Of a stretch of 64,000 nt of DNA, positions 36,315 to 48,005 are shown one piece after another. The notes beneath the pieces were generated by a model. It was given only the letters and a program-made list of their open reading frames with translations. It made no database searches and was not told the DNA's origin. This DNA comes from Cylicocyclus nassatus (Eukaryota; Nematoda; Chromadorea; Rhabditida; Strongylidae): NCBI GenBank assembly GCA_958299035.1, contig CATQJL010000112.1:86880636-86944635 (forward strand), given 5' to 3'. Position 1 is the stretch's first letter, and the number at the start of each line of letters is the position of its first letter. A program made the translations under genes and the position numbers.

Positions 36315-37258
36315 CTTATATATAAAGCTGAATGTCTGTTTGTATGTCTGTCTGTATGTATGTATGTATGTATGTATGTACGTATGTTCCGAATAGAAAA
36401 TTCCATTTCTGAACCGATCCGGACCAAACTTGGCACACATACACTACGGGCCCCGGCGGGTGTCATAGGCTACTTTTCGTCATCGATCGATATCGATTTT
36501 ATCGATTTTTATCGATTTTTTTGCTGAGTTCACCTACGGGGCTGGGAGTTGGCACAGGGGGGTAATCGAGCATGGGGATTCCGAATACAATATTGGTTTT
36601 CAGGATTATCGATTACTTTTATCGATTTTATCGATTTCTTGCAAAGTTTGAGCTAGGGGGCTGGGAGTTGGCACAGGGGGGTAATCGAGCATGCTGATCA
36701 TCCCCAAGGGGGTGATCAGCATGCTCGATTACACCCCTGTGCCAAATTCCAGCCCCCTAGCTCAAATTTTGCAAAATCGATAAAATCGATAGAAGTAATG
36801 GATAATTCCAAAAACTAATATTGTATTCGTAATCTGCATGCTCGATTACCCCCCCTTTGCAAACTCCCAGCCCCGCAGGTCAAACTTTACAAAAAAATTG
36901 ATAAAATCGATAAAAGTAATGGACGATCCTGAAAACTAATATTGTGTTCGTAATCAGCATGCTCGATTACCCCCCTGTGCAAAATCCCAGCCTCGCATGT
37001 CAAAATTTACAAAAAATCGATAAAATCAATAAAAGTAACCGATAATTCTGAAAACTAATATTGTATTCGGAATCCCCATGCTCACTTCCCCCCTGTGCCA
37101 ACTCCTAGCCCTGTAGGTGAACTCTGCGAAAAAATCGATAAAAATCGGTAAGATCGACATCGATCGATAACGAAAAGTGGACTGTGACACGCGCCGGGCC
37201 CGAAGTGTATGTGTGCCAAGTTTGGTCCGGATACGGCGGAGCCGGGTAAGCCAGCTAG

Positions 37259-37259
<1 letters not shown>
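36315..37259 (+). mobile_element. HINE (Helentron-associated) foldback element
   Basis: This is the opposite-orientation copy of 30470-31176. It begins tatataaagctgaatgtctg and ends atacggcggagccgggtaag then ccagctag. It has more of the internal minisatellite units than the other copy, and the same central palindrome (atgctgatcatccccaaggg at about 36690-36710). It is non-coding; frames such as VCLSVCMYVCMYV are the microsatellite. Confidence 0.7.
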
Positions 37260-37292
<33 letters not shown>

Positions 37293-37540
37293 TACGTCTT
37301 CTTCAAAAAGCCGACCTAAGTCAGGTGTCTTTCCCTACAAGTAGGAAATGTACAAAAACTCCTTTGCGGAGGCTAAAGGGTTGTGCAGTATTCAATTTTT
37401 CTAAGGTTCGCACATGTATAGAAGAAAGGCTTTTGTTTACCGTGTCTATTAGAACACAATTCTCCATGCATATCTCATCCCTGACTACTTTGACAGAACT
37501 TGCTGCCCTTATCAGTTCGTCAGTCTCTTTTGTAATGTAC

Positions 37541-38462
37541 TAGGCTGTTGCATAAGTTCTGTCCGATTTGAATTTTTGAGTTTAAAATGTCATAACTTCT
37601 TTCAGAGTCAACTTTTTTCCAAGGTCTTAGTTTCTATGTGTTGAGCAGTCCCTTGGCTAAAAAATGCATATTGAGATCTGCGCAAATCTTTGTTAAGGAA
37701 GAACCAAGAATGCAAAAACTTCGCAGCGTTTTTCTTCGAATCTGTCTTTTTTGACATGGTAACGCTCCCTTATGAAAATTGATAGGCATCCTTTCTAATA
37801 ATGGATGGATAGAGAAATTTTCGTAGATTATTATGCAACATAAAAGAGCCCATAGGGTTTGCGCTGCCGAGAGATTTTCTTGACCGAACAAAAAATTAGC
37901 CACTTTTTGACCTCGCTTCAGCGCATGTGTGCATGCCTATTTACGAGTTATGAAAATTTTACAATTGACGTGAGCGCCGGAAAGGAATTGGTGGATGGGC
38001 CCTGTTAGCTCTTGCTTTGCCCTAGCACCTCCAACTTTGAGCTTGTCGATTACTTCTATTCGCAGAAAGTTATTGCTTGTAAAACATCTATACCAAAGAT
38101 TTATGTTCGAGGATAAATTTCACTAGCAAGACGTATTCTTCATGGGACCGAACTTCTGCATATACTAGCATTCCATACCCTTATTCCGAAGCCAATGAAA
38201 GAACCTGACTTGAAGGGCGCATTGTGGAGATATCCTCGCAAGGACATATTTCTAGGGATAGAACGTACCTCGGCCACTTAGAGATTTTAGGCCTGTGATC
38301 TTCGTACACTAAGAATTTTATTGAATTCTGGTATGCTTTAGAAAGCGCAAGGAAAGCACTTTTCAATGATACCAACCGTATCGAATTAGAGATGAAATTC
38401 TCTTAGAACAGCTGCTTCAAACATGAGGCAAAAAAATCGGACAGAACTTATGCAACAGCCTA
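37541..38462. mobile_element. TA-flanked long-TIR element, about 920 bp
   Basis: The ends taggctgttgcataagttct and its reverse complement at 38443-38462 are flanked by TA. The surrounding gtac is also mirrored. A second copy (38642-41923) with about the same sequence carries a hAT insertion. It is non-autonomous. Confidence 0.85.
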
Positions 38463-39107
38463 GTACAGTGCCTATAAGAAGGATGAGTCAAATTTATGAG
38501 CGATTCAAGTATTTTTACAGCTTTTCCTATACATCGACAAGTGCAAGCAAAATTTTTTTCTTTCCCGTTATCCGCACCCATTTCTCCATAAAATTCTCAT
38601 AAGAAAGTGCTCTAAGTAGAACAGTTTCTTACAGATTATATTAGGTTGTTGCATAAGTTCTGTCCGATTTGAAATTTTTGACTTCAAATTGTCATAACTT
38701 CTTTCAAAGTCAGCTTTTTGCCAAGATCTTAACTTCTATTTGTTGAGCAATTTCTTGGCTATCAGACACATATTGAAATCTATGGAAGTCCGTGTTAAGG
38801 AAGAAGCAAGAACTCAAAAACTTTACGATTTGACATGGCAGTGCTTCCTTAGGAGAATTGATAGGCATCTTGTCTAACAATGGATAAATAGAGAATTTTT
38901 CGTAGATTATTTTGCCCCATGAAAGAGCCCATAGGGTCTGAGTTGCCGAGAGATTAAACAAAATCAAACAGACCAAACAAAAAATTGGCCACTTTTTGAC
39001 CTCGCTTCAGCGAGTGTGTGCATGCCTATTCACAAATTACGAAAATTTTACTGTTGCCATGAGCGTCGAAAAGAAAATGGTGGTTGGTCTCTGCTAGCAC
39101 TTGCTTT

Positions 39108-41475
39108 CAGAGGTGCGATAGGGGGAGCCGGGTCCCCCAAAAGTGAAGGTGGTCCCTGCTACCACTGGCTGCCAAAAGTGAAGGTGGTAGTGCCGGACAC
39201 TCACCTCCCAAAAATGTCGACCGGGGGGGGGGGGGGGGGGGGTCGCAGCTACCACAGAGCAGCAAAAATGAAGGTGGTAGTGCCGGACACTCACCTCTCA
39301 AAAACGTTGACCGGTGGTGGGGGTAGAGAGGGGGGGGGGCACAGGACGGACTTTGAACTGGGTTTTTTGGGGTTTTTTTTTCGGACTTTTGGATATTGAT
39401 TTTTTTGCTGAAACTGAATAAAAGGAAATTAAGCAAAACGAACGCAAAAGAAAGTATTGAGAGCATATTCTATGTAGTTTATTTTTAGGAAATCGCCGTC
39501 GCCTTCTGCGAGAACTGGAGGTCATCACCGGCATGGACGCATATACGCCTCAGCACTTTCTACGATAGAGCAAAGCTTCATGATGACTTCGGACAACTGA
39601 AGAGCTCTAACCCAACGGTCCTCTTTAGGGCCAATAACTGCGACCCAACGGCCCTCTTTAGGGCCACAGATACGATGAACACAGCGGCATAAATATTCGA
39701 AATAAACGTGTCAATGAAATGGTGTATTTTGAAGTGAAACTCAACGGCACTCTACAGATTTTATTAAGTAAATTTAGTTATGTCGTACTGCGAAGAAAGT
39801 AGGTCGATCCAGGAAGTATTTGCCGAGAACCAGAATTTTGAATGAAAAAATGACCAGAAATCATGCAAAATTGCCACTGTTATAAACCAAGTGGTTGAAG
39901 ATGTCAGCAACTGCGACTTCATAGGTTTTAAAGGGTAAGTGTTGCTCTAACAGATAGTGAAAGAATCGGGTCGATTTGAGCAGTGGTCGCTGAGAACGAG
40001 AATTTTGAAAAATTAGGCGATTTTAGGCTAATTTTTGACTGCTGACATTTGAACTCCTAAAACTCTTGATTGTGAAGATGTGTGATGTTGCGACTTCATA
40101 GGTTTTCTAAGGTAAGGTTTGCCCTACTAGAATATATCTTACCCGTACCAATTCATCAAAGCACCGCCGAGATCCAGGCTCTTGAAAAAGCAGGTAAAAA
40201 ACAGCTTTTTGAACTTCAACAGCTCGTAACTTCTCCAGAACTGCATGAATCATGTTGCGACTTCATAGGTTGAATTCTTCTTATCAAGAGCTTTCAGATG
40301 ATATATAATATGTGGGAGTTTCGTGCCTCTTACGGCATATGCCCGGGGGGGGGGGAGACTTTTTAGGCCAAAGTCTCCCCCTCGCCCATTTTAATGTATT
40401 GGCTGGAGGCCGCCAGGGGAGACTTTGGCCTAAAAAGTCTCCCCCCCCCCGGGCATATGCCGTAAGAGGCACGAAACTCCCACATATTATATATCATCTG
40501 AAAACTCTTGATAAGAAGAATTCAACCTATGAAGTCGCAACATGATTCATGCAGTTCTGGAGAAGTTACGAGCTGTTGAAGTTCAAAAAGCTGTTTTTTA
40601 CCTGCTTTTTCAAGAGCCTGGATCTCGGCGGTGCTTTGATGAATTGGTACGGGTAAAATATATTCTAGTAGGGCAAACCTTACCCTAGAAAACCTATGAA
40701 GTCGCAACATCACACATCTTCACAATCAAGAGTTTTAGGAGTTCAAATGTCAGCAGTCAAAAATTAGCCTAAAATCGCCTATTTTTTCAAAATTCTCGTT
40801 CTCAGCGACCACTGCTCAAATCGACCCGATTCTTTCACTATCTGTTAGAGCAACACTTACCCTTTAAAACCTATGAAGTCGCAGTTGCTGACATCTTCAA
40901 CCACTTGGTTTATAACAGTGGCAATTTTGCATGATTTCTGGTCATTTTTTCATTCAAAATTCTGGTTCTCGGCAAATACTTCCTGGATCGACCTACTTTC
41001 TTCGCAGTACGACATAACTAAATTTACTTAATAAAATCTGTAGAGTGCCGTTGAGTTTCACTTCAAAATACACCATTTCATTGACACGTTTATTTCGAAT
41101 ATTTATGCCGCTGTGTTCATCGTATCTGTGGCCCTAAAGAGGGCCGTTGGGTCAATTGTTGGCCCTAAAGAGGACCTTTTGGTCATAGCTTTTTAAATCG
41201 AAATTCGTCCCGAAGCTATCTTCTCCGATTTCGTGGAAAGGCGGAAAAGTGGATGCGTCCATGGCGGTGATGGCCTTCGCTTCCGATGGGTGACGGCGAG
41301 GTCCTAAAACTGCAATACATATGTATATGCCTTCAATAATTCCTTTTGCGTTTGTTTTACTTATTTTCCTTCTTTATATTCAACAAAAAAATTTTCGCAA
41401 AAGTGAAGGTGGTCACTCTGTATCAGCTCAAAAGTGAAGGTAGGGGGAGACTTGGCTCCCCCTATCGCACCTCTG
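39108..41475. mobile_element. Non-autonomous hAT-type element, 2.37 kb foldback
   Basis: The TIRs are cagaggtgcgatagggggag and its exact mirror. They are flanked by an 8 bp duplication cttgcttt (39100-39107 and 41476-41483), and the CAG-RGGTG-like terminus fits hAT. Most of the interior is a second palindrome at 39610-41182 centred near 40400. It contains runs such as cttcataggt repeated several times (tgcgacttcataggtt). There is no transposase. It also contains a 20-base G run at 39223-39242. Confidence 0.8.
39610..41182. repeat. Large palindrome nested in the hAT element
   Basis: The arm from about 39610 (ccaacggtcctctttagggc) runs about 790 bp and is mirrored to 41182. The loop around 40370-40440 includes poly-G/poly-C blocks. 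The mirrored frames give identical peptides from opposite strands (LHRFS-VRFALLEYILPVP), which shows the arms are nearly identical. Confidence 0.8.
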
Positions 41476-41923
41476 CTTGCTTTACTCTAGCACCTCCAAC
41501 TTTGAAGCCGTCGACTACTTCTATTCACAAAAGTTATAGCTTGTAAAACATCTATACAGAAAATTAATGTTTGACAAATTTTAATAGCAAGACGCTTTCT
41601 TCATGAAAGAGAGCTTATGCGTATGCTAGCCTATTACACCCTTATTCCGCTACCAATTGAAAAACTTGACCTGAAGGACGCATTGTGGAGATTTCCTCGC
41701 AAGAACATATTTCTAGGGTGAGAACGAACCTCGGCCACTTGGAGATTTTAGGCCTGAAATCCCCTTTCATTGAGAAATTTATCGAAATTTGATATGCCTT
41801 AGAAAGTGCAAGAGAAGCACTTTCTAATGATACTAACAATACCGCATTAGAGATGAAATTCTCTTAGAAAAGCTGCTTCAAACATAAGGCAAAAAAATCG
41901 GACAGAACTTATGCAACAACCTA

Positions 41924-44337
41924 ATATGAGATTATCTGCCACCCGCATGTCAGAAAAAAGCCAACTGATGACAAAAATCAACATAAAAAATCAACTTTGA
42001 TTCGCCCAGCATGTTTTTAGAATCATTTGGTGAAGCAGGTGAGCACTGACAACAGCTTTTCTTTTTGAGAAAGATCAATTTCAGCAGTAGTTGATTGTAA
42101 GATCGTAAGATCATTTTGTTGGCTAACGCTGGAGCGTGGGTACCATCTCTGTAGAAACAACTCAATTTCGAAATTTGATCATATAGTAGTCGTCATGCAA
42201 ACTAAGTCGCTACTTTGTTTGATTGAAGTCTGGGCTTCAAGCATATGGTGTTTTTTGTTACTGTTCGTGTGCACTAGTAACTTACAGTGTTTGTTTTTCT
42301 ATATGGAACGCCTTGAGCGCATTTAACACGTTTCGGACCGCGAAATCGCGCGCGGCGAAAAAGAGAGTACTTTCAGCCGTTAGCCAACAAAGGGGTCTTA
42401 ATTCGTAGACTGTGTACTACATCTATAATCAGCATGTCAAATAAGATCCATACCCAAAGTTCTGAGTGAATTCGAAGTGTTTGAATTTTCTCGCCTGAGA
42501 AGGACTTCTGTGCTTTCTTGAAAGATAGGAACAAGAACTCAATTTCTAATTGTAGCCAAAAGTATCTATGTTGTACACCATACACTTCATTATCGAAACT
42601 ACGGTTTTTCTCTTTGAATTCGAAGCAAGGAAAAGTTGTGACGTCGCACGCGTCATTCGCGTTGCCGCACTTCGTTGCAACTGTTGTTCGATTTGTGCTC
42701 ATATCTTCTAAACAAATATCGGCGGCACAGCTTTACAGAGTCATTTGAGAAGAAGGAGCTTAGGCCTTTGACTTGATAACCTTGGACAAAAAGAAAACCT
42801 CCTGTAAACTTTAGAAAGATCTCTCAAAGGCGCGTGCTGCACCATGTGCAGCATCGGTTCGAAACGTGTTAATGAAAACTGAAGTGGACCGAAATGTTTC
42901 AAAAACTCCTCTCTTCAAGATGTTTCCGCCACGCGAAGTCGGTCTCTATGACGTAAAGTACTGCTGGTGTCGCCAGTAATGGAAAGCGAGCGCTCTTTTC
43001 CGTTGTGGGCACATATGTTCATTCAGAAAAGATGATGAAGTAAATGTTCACGTTCAGAATTTTGAATTCGAATTAATGTGCATCGATAGAAAGAGAAGTA
43101 ACTAATAGATAGGCTGCACAAAGCTCTTCTTAAAATCTATTGAACACTCAGATAACAAAACTTATGATAAGGGGCATGAAGTTGACGCTTTTTTTTTTTG
43201 AAGTCAGGATTGAATATAGCAAAGAAGAAAACATATCCTTTCTTGAAAAGTGCATCTGAATAACGGAAAATCGATTCTGATAGCAGTTATCTTTCAACGA
43301 ACGAATTTTTCCTTCGGTGCTGCTTGGAACTGGCATCGAGCTGTTGTGTTAAGCACGCGATTCAAAAAAAGAATCTGAGATCATGCAGGCGATGCGCATA
43401 CTGTATAGAATACGTTGATGAAGCAAGCATCTGTAGCTATGTGAGCGCCTGTGTGATGTTTACACCACCTACACTTACTATTTTTGTCCAGTGACGTGCA
43501 GACAAGATTTTACAACATCTCGCTCAAAGAGACGTTTAAGGAATCAACATATGATTATACACGATCACCATAAAATGTAGTATAGAAAAAAATGCATGCG
43601 GAATAAAGCGTTCGCGAAATGACATAAAACTGTTGATATGGACCTGTTATCTCTTTCTGCATAGTGGTGTCATTCTAAAGTCATCAGATATAAACCCTCA
43701 TTCAACTCCCTTTTTCCTTGCAATAATCTCTCTTCACATTCTTCTGTATCATTTTTATATAGGGAAACCTTAATATATCTGTTAGCAAGCCCGTTGATAT
43801 GTATGTTCTTATACCAATCTCTCTGAGTAGACTAATTGGGAAACTTGCTTCCTTCTGAATGAATCACTGCGAATATCACAGACTAGTTTTTGCGGTTTAC
43901 TGAGCTCTTCTTTCTATTTATTGATTAATTTACATATATCTAAGGAAACGAAACTTATCAACCATTGTCAGATTATTTCCCCTGGTCATGCAGACGGGGG
44001 CGAAGCTCTTTACGTTTCGAGGTAATCAGATTGTTTGTTACGAACTTAGGCAATAAAGGGAACAAATCCAATGCAAGACCAGTGTAATAAACAAGCAGTG
44101 GTATCAACGCAGAGTACTGGTAAAACAAACAGTAAAAAGGAAACGTAAAGAGACCAACTGTAAATGTATTTTTCTCACACGCCTTGCGCCAGAAATTACG
44201 TACCATCCGCCTGGCCGATTTGCGCGTGTGAATGAAATCCCCGCTGTGCGAAGCGGCGTTACCCGTCATATTAACTTGGGGGGGGGGGGGGGGAGTTTTC
44301 ATACGATCGAGGACTTCGCACCTAGTCTTAGCACCTA
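41924..44337. other. No recognised gene
   Basis: This is intergenic AT-rich DNA, with short unsupported open frames only. A 16-base G run is at 44278-44293. Confidence 0.45.
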
Positions 44338-44345
44338 CCTCACAC

Positions 44346-44727
44346 CAGTGGCGTACCCAGGATTTCGGCTCGGGGGGGGGGGGGGGCGCGACAAAAAATT
44401 TTTTCTAAAGAAGGTGCGTGGCGTTAGCCACGCACTTCGAAAATTTTTTTGGGGTGCTTCTCAAAATTTTTCCGGGTTCCCGACCCCTAAAATCTGGAAA
44501 AAGGGGGCGTGGCTGACGCCCCAGAAAAAAAATTTTTTATAAGGCTAAAATGATTTTTTAAAAATTTTTAAAAATTATTTTAATTATTTACAAGTAAAAA
44601 CAAGTCACTTGCACATTTTTATAACCCATGTAAGTAACTTTCAAAAATTTCGCGACCCGTTCTCGGGGGGGGGGGGGGCGCGCGCCCCCCCCCCCCCCCC
44701 CCGCCCCCCCTCCTCGGTACGCCACTG
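44346..44727. mobile_element. Small hAT-type MITE, 382 bp
   Basis: The ends cagtggcgtacccag and ggtacgccactg form inverted repeats. They are bordered by an 8 bp duplication cctcacac (44338-44345 and 44728-44735). Long G and C homopolymers lie just inside both ends. The interior includes a small hairpin, gtgcgtggcgttagccacgc. It is non-coding. Confidence 0.85.
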
Positions 44728-44912
44728 CCTCACACCTACTTCGCACCCCTCGACCCACGCAGTGAATAGGATTCTCCATTATGGCTGGAAGAGGGGGGGG
44801 AGGAGGGATGGGGGACTTTCATACAATGGCTCCGTGATCGTTTAGACCTTTCGGCATTATGCCGGTATGTAGTGATAGAACCACTTATCGATTACAATGG
44901 ACAGAAAAATCT

Positions 44913-45378
44913 TACAAGGGAACCGTGTCGAGTCGATGGCCTTTCCAGATGAGACCCATACTGCTTTGAAGAGTATTAAGCGTGATTTCAAATCTGCCTT
45001 CCAAATCTGCCAAGCGCCTCTGGACGCCGAGTTATGACCGTTCTTCGGAACGAAAAATGAATGCAGAATTTAGGTAAAATTGATTGTTACAATCTTTCCA
45101 GCGCTCAGATAAAGCAATGTTAAGTATTAGCATATTAAATAAAATGTATCCATTGCATAAACAGCTCTGATACTTAACACTGGACCATTTGACCAAATTT
45201 GGGCGATTTTGCTTTAGTTTTGCGTTCAATTTTTTGACCTGAAAAACGAGCATAACTCGGCGTCCAGAGGCGCTTGGCAGATTTGGAAAGCAGATTTGGA
45301 ATCATCGATTAATGCTCTTCAAAGCAGTATAGGTCTCATCTGAAAAGGCCACTTCGACTCGACATGGTTTCCTTGTTA
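44913..45378. mobile_element. TA-flanked foldback element
   Basis: Its ends are tacaagggaaccgtgtcgag and the mirrored cgactcgacatggtttccttg, with TA at both sides. The internal ctctggacgccgagttatga block and its mirror identify it as a relative of 15098-15509. Confidence 0.75.
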
Positions 45379-46023
45379 GTTATCGAAAATGTACAAGATA
45401 TTTGTAAGACATATATGTACATATCTACAATTTTTTAATCTTCTTTTGAGCTGTGTTGCAAATACTTCCATTGGGCACTTCCGGCCATCGCAGAACTTCT
45501 TTACTTGGTTACGCTTTAGCTTTGAAGGGATCAAATTAAAGGCCGCTAGGCCACAGCGCAATAATATTCGTAAACAATTGGATAAGCCTGATAATGAAGT
45601 CCGTTCCAAGTGTCCTATCTCAACCCTTACGGGGAAGTAACACTTCTAGATCATGGTAAAAAGTCGGATGGACAGCATGGGGCATGACTTTTTGACTTGA
45701 CTGTGACTTTTTCGCAAAAAAAAACGATTAGACCCAAAGTAGTGAAAAGTTCCTTAAGAAGAATTTGTTAGTAAAGATCAGTTTCTGCAAGACTTTTACT
45801 TTATGTTTCTATGATACTGAAGCGGAAGCAAAGGCAATTTTGGAATTTCTTAAAATTTCTCATTATGAATTTATGTCAGATGGATTTCACGCTCAAATTG
45901 GGGGTTAGGGTAGGAAGACCGGACACTGCAACTACAATGTTATCCCAGAGTAAAGCTTATTTCGTACAGCCTTCAAATTGTCTTTTTCTGGTTTCGGTGT
46001 GCTGCTAAGCTATTCTATTATAT
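45379..46023. other. No recognised feature
   Basis: This spacer holds no supported gene or repeat. Confidence 0.4.
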
Positions 46024-46826
46024 TAGATTGGAAACTAAGTTTTGCAACTGGTCTCATAACTTCCCTCTCACTCAACATGGCGCACTCAAGTTTTGCCACT
46101 GTGTTGATTATTACGTAAGCTACAAGCGCAGCTGCTGTTCTGCCAAATTCTGACGTCGCAGTGAGGGTTACGGTAGGTGTATGGTATGAAGGGGAAAAAC
46201 TCAAAGTTTAACGGATTCGGCTGAAACTTGGCATAGGGGTGTTATCCAACATGCTGATCACGAAAACGATAGTGAAATTATGTGATAAGGGCTTTTTTGC
46301 AGGATTACTGTAGGTTACGATATGAGGTCTCACCCCAAACAAGGAAAAAGGCATTTATTCAACAAATGAAAATGATCGCGTTCGACAGGTCAAATAACCT
46401 TATTGTGTAAAGTCTCGGCGGAATTTGAGCTTCCGACTCTTTAGTCATTGACGGTCGTCCCCAGCAGCTCTTGCGTACATCACTCGTTCGGCTTTGTGAG
46501 GACGCCAAATCTCGATATGCCCCTAAATTTTGTTTCTTTCTTACTAGGCCAAAGGAGTCAACCTCCTGCAATAATTTTTAGACGAATCCGGATTACTGCG
46601 CGTGGTCTAGGCTGCTAAAGGCTTCATTTTAGCTTGAAACCCCAAAAATTCTCAAATTTCACTAGTTTTCGAAAAATGCCTGAAAATTTTCTATTTCGTG
46701 TTCAAAATCCAAACGGTTTGTGGCTTGTAGCACACATTACTCTCCACATAATGCCAAAACTTGAGTGCGCCATGTTGAGTGAGAGAGAAGTTATGAGACC
46801 AGTTGCGAAACTTAGTTTCCAGCCTA
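46024..46826. mobile_element. TA-flanked TIR element, about 800 bp
   Basis: The ends tagattggaaactaagtttt and the right end aaacttagtttccagccta are inverted. They continue inward as tgcaactggtctcataactt and its mirror. TA is at both borders. There is no transposase frame. Confidence 0.8.
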
Positions 46827-47139
46827 ATAAATGCTTCATTGAGCCAGCAGGACCAAATTTGACATAGCGCCAAGTCTTATTGAATTGTAGTCAAAAGGTC
46901 AGGTTTGAAAGCAATCGTATGAAAAGTCCCTCTACCCTCCCCCTCAAATCTTACCCCCTACAGTATACTAGACGTCGAGGTGCGAGACTTCACACCTAGC
47001 CATAGGTGTTCACACCTCGCCCTCGGAATTGCTCATCGTATGAAAAGTCATTCACCCATTAATATGCTACGGGCAAACGCCGCTGCAGCTTTTTTATCAT
47101 CAAAGACGCCGCTTCCTCGCCGCAGGAGTGTTTATGTAT

Positions 47140-47200
47140 TAGGTCGTTCCATAAGTCGCGGCGTTTTTATGATAACAGAATCATAAATTCGCAGTGAAAA
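47140..47200. mobile_element. Unpaired TIR-like end
   Basis: The sequence taggtcgttccataagtcgc has the look of the mariner-type left ends elsewhere in the window. No matching right end is visible before the next elements. Confidence 0.35.
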
Positions 47201-47231
47201 TTAGTCAATGATCTTTTCTTCGATGCCGCTT

Positions 47232-47597
47232 AAAGGCAGCGTCCGGGCAAAATCTCAAACAAAATTTTTTTTCGCTTACCTGGCCTTATTCTTCCCGTTG
47301 ATTCCGAAAATGCAGCTTGCAGAGAACGAAGAAGTCGAAAAAGGGCTTTTCTAGAAGCAGTTGATTTTGAATAATGACGCTTGCCGCCGAGGTTAAGACG
47401 CAGAGTCACGTGCTCGACATACGTACTCTGGCTATCGACTGAAGGGGCGGGCACGTCGCCGGGGCGGTCCTATCGCCACTTCTGAAGCGGTTTTATCGCT
47501 TCAGAAGCAAAGTGGTGCAATACCACTTGGGCAAGAGCTCCACCTGGCCGAGAACACCTGTACGCTACAGTTTCGTTTTTGCCCGGACGCTGCCTTT
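47232..47597. mobile_element. AAAGGCAGCGTC TIR element X
   Basis: The ends aaaggcagcgtccgggcaaa and its near-exact mirror ending 47597 define a 366 bp element. It abuts element Y, which shares the same terminal sequence. There is no coding content. The superfamily is unclear, and a taa before the left end is the only flanking clue. Confidence 0.65.
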
Positions 47598-48005
47598 AAA
47601 GGCAGCGTCGGGCAGATTTGGACATTTTCGGGTAACGTCATAACCGAGTAGTGCGCCTTGATTCAGAACTATCGCGCAAATCCTACTTTTAAGCACCCCC
47701 TGTAAAGAGAGAAAATCGCTGCAGAAAACAGCGAGCCTCGAGGACACGTCCACTCCCTCGCACGGCCCGCCCCCTTGAACGACTCTCCGCAGCCCTTGAC
47801 GTATTTTCACGTGGCAAACACACTTACTTTCGGCAAGGAGAGCATTGAGAGCACTCGTCCATGGTTTTCACAAAATTGTCTCAAAAACGGGGTTTTTTGA
47901 GAAATTCACGCATTGGAGTGCAATACTCGGAATCAGCAACATGAAAAGGCCTGGATAAGGCAAAAAAAAAAATAGAAATCGAGATTTTGCCTGGACGCTG
48001 CCTTT
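47598..48005. mobile_element. AAAGGCAGCGTC TIR element Y
   Basis: It begins aaaggcagcgtcgggcagat directly at the end of element X and finishes ttttgcctggacgctgccttt. The interiors of X and Y differ. It is a 408 bp sibling inserted immediately adjacent, or the two are parts of one larger composite with an internal end. Confidence 0.55.

Larger units (their letters stand above)
35220..37318. mobile_element. TIR element split by two later insertions
   Basis: The left end taggtcggcctttcaagaag and the right end cttcttcaaaaagccgaccta are inverted and bordered by TA. Between them lie a CAGGGTGTCCC element (35609-36297) and a HINE (36315-37259), joined by TA microsatellites. The interior (aacgctgatttcaaacctgc) is related to the element at 55942-56664. 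The right arm has been almost completely lost. Confidence 0.65.
38642..41923. mobile_element. Second copy of the same TIR element, split by a hAT insertion
   Basis: The ends taggttgttgcataagttct and its reverse complement (41904-41923) match the neighbouring element. Without the insert at 39108-41475 it is about 910 bp, agreeing with the intact copy. The uninterrupted neighbour serves as the empty-site control. Confidence 0.85.
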
